Made by a program: the position numbers and the translations under genes. From assembly GCA_031282705.1 (NCBI GenBank), contig JAITDF010000483.1, forward strand, positions 1 through 11,780: a stretch of 11,780 bases of DNA, given 5' to 3'. The notes beneath the pieces were generated by a model. The model did no database searches and was not told where the DNA came from. It saw only the letters and a list, made by a program, of their open reading frames with translations. Shown in pieces: positions 7,378 through 11,780 of this stretch; position 1 is the first letter of the stretch; each line of letters opens with the position of its first letter. This stretch comes from Opitutaceae bacterium. GTDB lineage: Bacteria > Verrucomicrobiota > Verrucomicrobiia > Opitutales > Opitutaceae.

Positions 7378-8970
7378 TCATTTGGAATTTGCCACCCGGC
7401 GCAACAAAGCCATCACGCCAACCGCGCCGAGCCAGAGAAGACTTGGCGCGCCACCGCCTCCTCTTTCACCTCCTCCGCCACCGCCGGAACCGCCGCCGGA
7501 ACCGCCGCCGGAACCGCCGCCGTTGCCGTCATTGCCGCCGCTGGTGGTGACGGTGAGCGTGGCGACATCGCTGATGGTGGAGTTGACGGTGTTGCTTACG
7601 ACGACACAATAACTGCCTTCGTGGGATTGCTGCACATTTGCAATCGTGTAACTGGCGTTCGTGGCATTGGAGATATTGGTGTTATTTTTTTTCCACTGAT
7701 AGCTCAGGTTTGAGCCGTTGGCGACGACCCCGAATGTCACGAGACCGCCGACGGTGACGGTTTGGCTGGCAGGTTGCGTGGTGATTGCAGGTGCGTAATC
7801 TCCAGCCGCGCCGCCGGCAATATACACGGGGGTTCTGCGTGCCGTGCCAGTGCTGTCGCCCAACTGGCCGAGTGCGTTGGCGCCCATGCCCCAAAGCGAG
7901 CCGTCGCCTTTCATAAACAAGCTGTGTTCGGCTCCGGCAGTCACGGCAATGACGTTGGCGGCTATTTGCACGGGTGTGCGTCGATCTATAGTCGTGCCAT
8001 CACCCAACTGCCCGGCCTCATTTAATCCCATGGCCCAAAGCGTGCCGTCGTTCTTCACAAAGAGGCTGTGCGAATATCCGGCAGCCACAGCAATAACGCC
8101 GGTGGTTATTTTTACAGGGATGGCACTACCATAGGTAGTGCCATCCCCAAACTGACCGTATCTATTATCTCCCATGACCCAAAGACTGCCATCGCTTTTT
8201 ATGAACAAGCTGTGAACACGACCAGCAGCCGCGGAAATGACGCCGGTGGCTACTTGCATGGGAAAGACCCGGTTCGCGTCAGTGCCATCACCCAACTGGC
8301 CATAGCCGTTGTAGCCCATGGCCCAAAGCGTGCCATCGTTTTTCACAAACAGGCTGTGCAAACCCCCTGCGGCCGCAGCACTGACACTGATGGCTATCTG
8401 CACGGGCATGTTACGATTTGCAATATTGGGATAATCGGTATTTCCAGAAGTGCCATCACCCAACTGCCCGTATCTATTGTAGCCCATGCTCCAAAGCGAG
8501 CCGTCGTTTTTCACAAACAGACTGTGCGAATATCCGGCAGCCACGGCGGCGAGACTGGAAGCCACATGCACGGGTGTGCGTCGACTTGTAGTCGTGCCGT
8601 CACCCAACTGGCCGTCCCCATTCGCGCCCATGTCCCAAAGCGAGCCGTCGTTTTTCATAAACAGGCTGTGATAATATCCAGCAGACACGACACTGACGCC
8701 GGTGCCTATTTGCACAGGTGTGTGCCGATCCGTGGTAGTGCCATCACCCAACTGGCCGAAGTAGTTATATCCCATGCTCCAAAGCGTGCCGTCATCAGTC
8801 AAATACAGACTATGACCACCACAAGAGGTTACTTCAATAACGCTGGCCGCATTTGCTTGTGGCGTGATGATTGCCGCTGCTGGAAAACAAAGGGCGGGGA
8901 GAAAAAGACGAAAGGCGGAAAATCTCAACATCTTGGCCAATGCCGAAGGAGGAATATGTTGGTGAGGCAT
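7378..8970 (-). CDS. Secreted RCC1-repeat / Ig-like surface protein (paralogue 2)
   Basis: Predicted exported protein of 530 residues, a tandem paralogue of the next gene downstream (119-bp gap from its stop to the next ATG). Residues 1-41 form a signal peptide ending PQANA, the same position as in the paralogue. Seven RCC1 repeats span about 43-390, again with HSLF.K.DG.LW.MG.N..GQLGDG. The third repeat carries a longer insert (GTSGNTDYPNIANRN). An Ig-like domain (about 392-475, ITTQPASQTVTVGG ... GSYCVVVSN) leads into a Gly/Ser-rich linker (477-506, with GGGS repeats encoded by a 12-bp DNA tandem repeat), then GGGGAPSLLWLGAVGVMALL-RR and a short stop-proximal VANSK. The protein is probably displayed at the cell surface; the substrate or partner is unknown. 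Met14 (MLRFSAFRLFLPALC) is an alternative start with a compact signal peptide, but leader conservation favours 8970. Confidence 0.88.
   Translation of the reverse strand: MPHQHIPPSALAKMLRFSAFRLFLPALCFPAAAIITPQANAASVIEVTSCGGHSLYLTDDGTLWSMGYNYFGQLGDGTTTDRHTPVQIGTGVSVVSAGYYHSLFMKNDGSLWDMGANGDGQLGDGTTTSRRTPVHVASSLAAVAAGYSHSLFVKNDGSLWSMGYNRYGQLGDGTSGNTDYPNIANRNMPVQIAISVSAAAAGGLHSLFVKNDGTLWAMGYNGYGQLGDGTDANRVFPMQVATGVISAAAGRVHSLFIKSDGSLWVMGDNRYGQFGDGTTYGSAIPVKITTGVIAVAAGYSHSLFVKNDGTLWAMGLNEAGQLGDGTTIDRRTPVQIAANVIAVTAGAEHSLFMKGDGSLWGMGANALGQLGDSTGTARRTPVYIAGGAAGDYAPAITTQPASQTVTVGGLVTFGVVANGSNLSYQWKKNNTNISNATNASYTIANVQQSHEGSYCVVVSNTVNSTISDVATLTVTTSGGNDGNGGGSGGGSGGGSGGGGGGERGGGGAPSLLWLGAVGVMALLRRVANSK
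7486..7521. repeat. 12-bp coding tandem repeat, three perfect copies
   Basis: GGAACCGCCGCC occurs three times in a row (7486-7497, 7498-7509, 7510-7521) and encodes GGGS units of the linker between the Ig-like domain and the C-terminal tail of paralogue 2. The other paralogue lacks it. Its length could change by slipped replication without shifting the frame. Confidence 0.9.
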
Positions 8971-9005
8971 GGTATTTGATTTTGGTTGATGGCCAGACGG
9001 TGAAT
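8971..9005 (-). promoter_or_regulatory. Conserved SD-less leader of RCC1 paralogue 2
   Basis: Counterpart of 7260-7294. In mRNA sense the bases nearest the ATG read CCATCAACCAAAATCAAATA, with ATTCACCG farther upstream. The two leaders stop matching beyond about 40 bases, and bases 9010-9090 show no recognisable promoter. A perfect A7G-GG-CT7 inverted repeat follows at 9095-9112. Confidence 0.5.
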
Positions 9006-9109
9006 TGAGCCGGAAGATTCGCAGGCAGGGTGTGTTTTTGCAATCAGGTTATGTCCCAAGCGACCACGGTTTAATGTTCTGGAGTCGATTTACTAAAAAA
9101 AGGGCTTTT

Positions 9110-9204
9110 TTTCATTCTGTTCATTCTGTCTTAAAAAAATGCCTTCTTTGCTCCCTTGTCAAGCCACTCGGCTCCACTTCGTGGAGTTGCCTTCTGTTCA
9201 ATTT
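9110..9204 (-). repeat. Third arm of the dispersed repeat, interrupted by a 28-bp hairpin insert
   Basis: Bases 9110-9157 and 9187-9201 together align with the reverse complement of the left arm at 4048-4109 (TTCATTCTGT, AAAATGCCTTCTT, TTGCCTTCTGTTCAA). The match is broken by about 28 extra bases (9158-9186) ending in a perfect hairpin CTCCAC-TTC-GTGGAG (9172-9186). No inverted partner arm is visible nearby. Confidence 0.75.
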
Positions 9205-9254
9205 TCAGGAGCCCCCTCATGGATGTTGATGTCTTTCTCCACCAATAGGATAAA

Positions 9255-9276
9255 ATTAGGGACAGGTTAAAAAACC
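9255..9276. repeat. Short direct repeat, left copy (GGGACAGGT-A6 motif)
   Basis: ATTAGGGACAGGTTAAAAAA resembles ATTGGGGACAGGTAAAAAAC at 9833-9852. The pair brackets the palindrome-rich island between 9277 and 9832, so it may mark the edges of an inserted or assembled block. Confidence 0.5.
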
Positions 9277-9334
9277 ATTTGCAGTCGAGGGCAAGCAGAA
9301 TGGCGGGGGTGAGCGGGGGCGGGGGAAGCGGAGT

Positions 9335-9451
9335 AAGCGTCCCGCTTGCCTGACGGCGGTGAAGCCGCCGCATCGTTCGCCGCCAACGCTTCGTTTGCCG
9401 TCATTTCGGGCGGCGCGCTTTGCGCGCCGGCTGGCAAGCGGGACGCTTGCC
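9335..9451. repeat. 16-bp perfect inverted repeat plus hairpin
   Basis: AAGCGTCCCGCTTGCC (9335-9350) is exactly inverted as GGCAAGCGGGACGCTT (9433-9448). The right copy extends to a self-complementary hairpin GGCAAGCG-GGA-CGCTTGCC (9433-9451). The enclosed 82 bp are GC-rich (GGCGGCGCGC, TTTGCGCGCC) and show no coding signal. Confidence 0.8.
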
Positions 9452-9540
9452 CTGCTTCGGCTTGGCCTCGTCGGCTTGGCCGAACGCGCCGGCACCGAAA
9501 TCATCCTGCGCAAGCCGCGGCGTTGACCGCCGCCACCGGC

Positions 9541-9740
9541 GTGTCCCGTAGGGACACTATATTGGTAGCACGGCGTTTTAACGCAGTGAATCTTGCCACC
9601 GTTCAACCGCGTCCCGTCAGGGACGCAACCGGACGCCGCCGGCGCCGGCACCGATGTTGCGTCCCTACGGGACGCGGGGATTGTGGGTTGTTGTCACGGG
9701 GCTGAAGCCCCGTGCTACCCATATCATGCCCCTACGGGGC
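9541..9740. repeat. Cluster of REP-like palindromes in a gene-free island
   Basis: Seven short palindromes follow each other: GTGTCCC-GTA-GGGACAC (9541-9557), GCGTT-TT-AACGC (9573-9584), GCGTCCC-GTCA-GGGACGC (9609-9626), GCCGGCGCCGGC (9638-9649), GCGTCCC-TAC-GGGACGC (9659-9675), CACGGGGCT-GA-AGCCCCGTG (9695-9714) and GCCCC-TAC-GGGGC (9728-9740). The first, third and fifth share a GTCCC/GGGAC core, and several have a TAC or GTA loop. This is the look of REP or BIME-type clusters, which RAYT (Y1) transposases can mobilise; no such gene is in the window. Frames crossing the block are repeat artefacts. Confidence 0.8.
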
Positions 9741-9758
9741 AAACCGCCACCTGCCAGC

Positions 9759-9821
9759 CGTAGCGCAGACTGGCAGACTGTCGCTTCGCTCGAAACCAAG
9801 TCTGCTTCAAAACTCACGCCT
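9759..9821 (+). repeat. Partial copy of the modular element (matches 5344-5406)
   Basis: This 63-bp stretch matches 5344-5406 without gaps at about 58 positions, from CGTAGCGCAG through GACTGTCGCTTCGC to CTCACGCCT. It lacks the ACTGATGT terminus and the second half of the unit, so it is a fragment or a smaller building block of the same family. Confidence 0.85.
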
Positions 9822-9832
9822 ACGGGAATGCA

Positions 9833-9857
9833 ATTGGGGACAGGTAAAAAACGAACC
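9833..9857. repeat. Short direct repeat, right copy (GGGACAGGT-A6 motif)
   Basis: Partner of 9255-9276, sharing GGGACAGGT followed by an A-run and a C. It joins the palindrome island to the large inverted repeat at 9864-9972. Confidence 0.5.
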
Positions 9858-9863
9858 GTTAAA

Positions 9864-9972
9864 TTCAACCACCAATTTTCACTAATAACCAGAACGCTAA
9901 TAGACACTAATAAAACAAACAGAGCATTGGCGCCCATTAGCGTTCTATTTATTAGTGAAAATTGGCGGTTGA
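9864..9972. repeat. Long near-perfect inverted repeat with internal short repeats
   Basis: The left arm (9864-9902) containing CCAATTTTCACTAATA and AGAACGCTAAT is matched inverted by the right arm (9935-9972) containing ATTAGCGTTCT and TATTAGTGAAAATTGG. The arms are about 38 bp with only a few mismatches, around a 32-bp spacer. Variants of an ACTAATA/GCTAATA word recur every 14-17 bp in the left arm and spacer. It sits 54 bp past the fcl stop and could form a strong hairpin in the transcript, so a role as a transcription end or RNA-processing site is possible. Confidence 0.85.
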
Positions 9973-10025
9973 TAAAAACAAACCATTGGGGAACCCATCT
10001 CGTGACGGCACGCCCCGGGCCTGCG

Positions 10026-10961
10026 TCATCCGCGCAGGATGCCGCGGGCCTTTTCGTCAAGGAACGAGGCGTAGGCGCGCCGGATGCCGTCGCGGAGCGG
10101 GATTTTCGCCCTCCAGCCGAGCGCGGCGAGGCGGCTGCCATCCATGAGCTTGCGCGGCGCGCCGTCCGGCTTTGACGTGTCCCACGCGATCCGGCCCTTG
10201 TAGCCGACCACGCCGGCGACGGTCTCGGTAAGCTCCTTGATGGTCACCTCCGCGCCGGTGCCGACATTGATCCAGTCGGGCGGGTTGTCGAGGCGGAGCA
10301 GGAATGCGCACGCGTCGGCAAGGTCGTCCACGTGCAGGAATTCGCGGCGCGGAGAGCCGGTGCCCCATGCGGCCACCTCGGGCAGGGCGGCCTCGCGCGC
10401 CTCGTGGAAGCGGCGTATCAGCGCGGGCAATACATGGGAGTTTTCCGGGTGGTAATTGTCGCCGGGGCCGTAAAGGTTTGCCGGCATCGCGGAGTGGAAG
10501 AGCACGCCGTGCTGCCTGCGATAATACTGGCAGAGCTTCAGCCCGGCGATCTTGGCGATGGCGTAGGCTTCGTTGGTGGGTTCGAGCGGGCCGGCGAGCA
10601 GGCAGTCCTCGGGCATCGGCTGCGGCGCGTGTTTCGGGTAGATGCACGAGCTGCCCAGAAAAAGGAGCCGCTTCACGCCGTGGCGAAAGGCGGCGTGCAC
10701 GGTGTTCGCGGCGACGATGAGGTTGTCGTAGATGAAATCGGCGGGGCGGGTGTTGTTGGCGTGGATGCCGCCGACCTTCGCGGCGGCGATGATCGCGGCG
10801 TCGGGTTTTTCGGTGGCGAAAAATCCATCGACAGCGGCCTGGCCGGCGAGGTCGAGCTGCCCGCGCGTCCGGGCGAGGATGGTGACGCCGGGCTCGTTTT
10901 GGAAACGCCGCGCGAGCGCCGAGCCGACCATGCCTTTATGTCCTGCGATGAAGAGTCTCAT
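10026..10961 (-). CDS. fcl: GDP-L-fucose synthase (GDP-4-keto-6-deoxymannose epimerase/reductase)
   Basis: Predicted cytoplasmic SDR-family enzyme of 311 residues, which converts GDP-4-keto-6-deoxy-D-mannose to GDP-L-fucose using NADPH and supplies fucose for surface glycans. The ATG at 10961 is chosen because MRLFIAGHKGMVGS puts the NADP-binding GxxGxxG motif (7-13) at the very start; a longer frame to 11015 runs into repeat-like sequence. Hallmarks of the family are present: GSSCIYP (Ser104, Cys106), EPTNEAYAIAK with catalytic Tyr133 and Lys137, MPANLYGPGDN, and NSHVLPALIRRFHEA with His176. These correspond to E. coli Ser107, Cys109, Tyr136, Lys140 and His179. The usual partner gmd (GDP-mannose 4,6-dehydratase) is not in the window, so fcl stands alone between repeat-rich gaps. 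A GGGA at about 10 nt before the start is a weak ribosome-binding site. Confidence 0.95.
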   Translation of the reverse strand: MRLFIAGHKGMVGSALARRFQNEPGVTILARTRGQLDLAGQAAVDGFFATEKPDAAIIAAAKVGGIHANNTRPADFIYDNLIVAANTVHAAFRHGVKRLLFLGSSCIYPKHAPQPMPEDCLLAGPLEPTNEAYAIAKIAGLKLCQYYRRQHGVLFHSAMPANLYGPGDNYHPENSHVLPALIRRFHEAREAALPEVAAWGTGSPRREFLHVDDLADACAFLLRLDNPPDWINVGTGAEVTIKELTETVAGVVGYKGRIAWDTSKPDGAPRKLMDGSRLAALGWRAKIPLRDGIRRAYASFLDEKARGILRG

Positions 10962-11200
10962 ATTAAAAATCCCGAAGCCCAAATCTTCAGATTCCAAAAA
11001 AATCCGAAAGCCCAAAGTTTCAAAGGGGCGGAGCGGGAATCCGCGCCGTGTCCGGCGGGGCGGGATTCAAAATGATGTCCTCCCCCGCCGGAATCTTTCC
11101 CCTTATCCTTATCTTTCTCCCTGCCCGCCAATCAGGCGGCATCCTGCCGCTTCCACTTTGGGGCGGCGGAAAAACAGGGATTGATAAACGGCATCAATAA
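10962..11200. other. Gene-free upstream region of fcl with a degenerate tandem repeat
   Basis: Bases 10967-11020 contain two similar copies of ATCC(C)GAA(A)GCCCAAA about 30 bp apart, with an A-run between them. The rest is GC-rich up to about 11080, then pyrimidine-rich (CCCTTATCCTTATCTTTCTCC). No coding frame is convincing and no clear promoter was seen. The frame of fcl extended upstream would translate this repeat. Confidence 0.5.
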
Positions 11201-11400
11201 CCCTAAAAAGGAAAATGGAAAATAGCCTAAAATTCCATAAATGTATTATAAACAAGGAAATAATGTGGATTTTTATTTCGAAAATTACTCACCCAAAAGG
11301 TGAGTCAAATTTAAACGAAATTCTCGCATCATTTCATCAATTATGAATGACTTATGGAATTTGGCCACAAATCCCATTTTCCCATATAGGATAACTGATT
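11201..11400. other. AT-rich non-coding block with a palindrome
   Basis: This 200-bp block is strikingly AT-rich beside GC-rich neighbours. It carries a perfect 7-bp inverted repeat ACTCACC-CAAAA-GGTGAGT (11287-11305), not followed by a T-run, so it looks more like a protein-binding site than a terminator. A 48-codon frame starts with ATG at 11343 and ends near 11487, but its second half crosses a palindromic repeat (GGGCG-TCC-CGCCC, 11463-11475) and it has no recognisable similarity, so I do not call it a gene. The block could be a promoter region, a scar of transferred DNA, or a protein-binding region. Confidence 0.45.
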
Positions 11401-11530
11401 GGGACGCAGCCAAAGGAATTCAAGGCTTCACGAAGGCGCGGCGGTGGCGGATTGCGTGGCACGGGCGTCCCGCCCATAAGCGCTGAGATACGAGTGCGCA
11501 ATCAGGCTGGCCGTTTCGATATGATTACGA

Positions 11531-11545
11531 ACTGATGTTACGCGG
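11531..11545 (-). repeat. Isolated terminus of the modular repeat element
   Basis: ACTGATGTTACGCGG is the exact reverse complement of 5654-5668, the right end of the element at 5323-5668, and matches its left end (5323-5337) with one change. The sequence beyond it differs, so only an end, or a solo terminus, is present. Confidence 0.7.
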
Positions 11546-11553
11546 CAGCCAGT

Positions 11554-11701
11554 CTTTTGGCAGGCTTTTGGCAGGGCGGTCTCGCCGTGTATAGTCCCGG
11601 GTCAAGGGTAACAGTTGTCCCGCTATGAGGGTGACACTTTTTTTTGGAGTTTTTTTCAGGAGATGGGAGGGCATAAGGGATGGTAGTGGCCTTTTGGCAG
11701 G
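11554..11701 (+). repeat. Three copies of CTTTTGGCAGG
   Basis: The 11-mer CTTTTGGCAGG occurs head to tail at 11554-11564 and 11565-11575, then again at 11691-11701. The outer copies bracket the putative mobile-element terminus at 11588-11640. The repeat may be incidental or connected with insertion. Confidence 0.5.
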
Positions 11702-11780
11702 CGGGTGGAGGCGGAGGTGGAGAGGGAGCCGAGGCAGTGAGGGCCGAAACAGACGTTGAAGAGACCTTTTTGGGCGAGAG
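11588..11780 (-). mobile_element. Probable insertion-sequence terminus (IS21-like), cut by window edge
   Basis: A TGT-starting end (TGTATAGTCCCGGG) is followed by two related words, GGGTAACA (11606-11613) and GGGTGACA (11629-11636), spaced 23 bp, then a long T-run. Repeated subterminal TGTCACCC-like words behind a TG end are typical of IS21-group elements. On the minus strand, frames enter from the right edge; one runs from 11780 to a TAA at 11538-11540 (80 codons, Pro/Ser/Lys-rich), and another stops just before the T-run at about 11658. Neither is recognisable as a transposase end. The type is an educated guess from terminus layout. Confidence 0.35.

Noticed and set aside
5664..8970. Regularly spaced repeats considered as a CRISPR array
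   Set aside because: The spacing of about 150 bp is in frame and encodes RCC1 blades; there are no short identical repeats with unique spacers and no cas genes.
8068..8979. Plus-strand repetitive frame of 303 codons (and similar ones at 6051-7268) opposite the RCC1 genes
   Set aside because: The repeats (e.g. GPKRAIVFHKQAV) are simply the antisense of the RCC1 repeats; there is no signal peptide or known fold.
9095..9112. A7G-GG-CT7 inverted repeat as a terminator
   Set aside because: The stem is almost all A:T with a 2-base loop; no GC-rich stem precedes the T-run, and no gene ends nearby in the required direction.
9346..10175. Plus- and minus-strand frames in the palindrome island
   Set aside because: The translations arise from palindromes (GLKPRATHI-type strings) shared by unrelated repeats; no start context or domain.
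10962..11015. N-terminal extension of fcl to 11015
   Set aside because: The extra residues (GFRIFLESEDLGFGIFN) are encoded by a degenerate tandem repeat, and the family starts at MRLFIAGHKG.

Overview
The window reads as a chromosomal segment from a GC-rich, polysaccharide-degrading, repeat-laden Gram-negative bacterium. My best guess is a verrucomicrobium of the Opitutaceae type. This rests on secreted glycosidase and esterase genes with a Gfo/Idh/MocA oxidoreductase, starts with weak or no Shine-Dalgarno, secreted RCC1 plus Ig-like proteins with a Gly-rich, hydrophobic, Arg-Arg tail, and many dispersed palindromic repeats between genes. The assignment is inference; there is no rRNA or other taxonomic marker.

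All credible genes lie on the minus strand. From right to left they are: fcl (GDP-L-fucose synthase, 10026-10961); two tandem paralogues encoding seven-repeat RCC1 propeller plus Ig-like surface proteins (7378-8970 and 5664-7259); a secreted alpha/beta-hydrolase (4271-5185); a large secreted clan GH-A glycoside hydrolase with two jelly-roll modules (1269-3944); a Gfo/Idh/MocA oxidoreductase (115-1230, with an alternative GTG start at 1272 overlapping the hydrolase stop codon by 4 nt); and the first 21 codons of an IS630-like transposase leaving the left edge. The esterase, glycosidase and oxidoreductase form a plausible small carbohydrate-catabolic cluster: a deacylating enzyme, a glycosidase and a cytoplasmic sugar oxidoreductase. 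The glycosidase and oxidoreductase are very likely co-transcribed.

The gaps between genes are full of repeats. At 4048-4219 there is a long imperfect inverted repeat; a third arm of the same family lies at 9110-9204 and carries a 28-bp hairpin insertion. At 5323-5668 there is a MITE-like element about 346 bp long with 34/35-bp imperfect terminal inverted repeats and an internal 82/85-bp direct repeat; it supplies the stop codon of the neighbouring RCC1 gene. Related pieces lie at 9759-9821 and 11531-11545. Between 9255 and 9972 there is an 0.7-kb gene-free island of at least eight distinct palindromes, ending in a 109-bp inverted repeat. The right end (10962-11780) has no clear gene; it holds an AT-rich block and a probable mobile-element terminus.

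The most interesting points are the shared uncharacterised C-terminal tail (GGGGAPSLLWLGAVG then RR) and conserved SD-less leader of the two RCC1 paralogues, and the modular repeat element that appears to have rewritten one of their C-termini. No tRNA, rRNA, CRISPR array or defence system was recognised.
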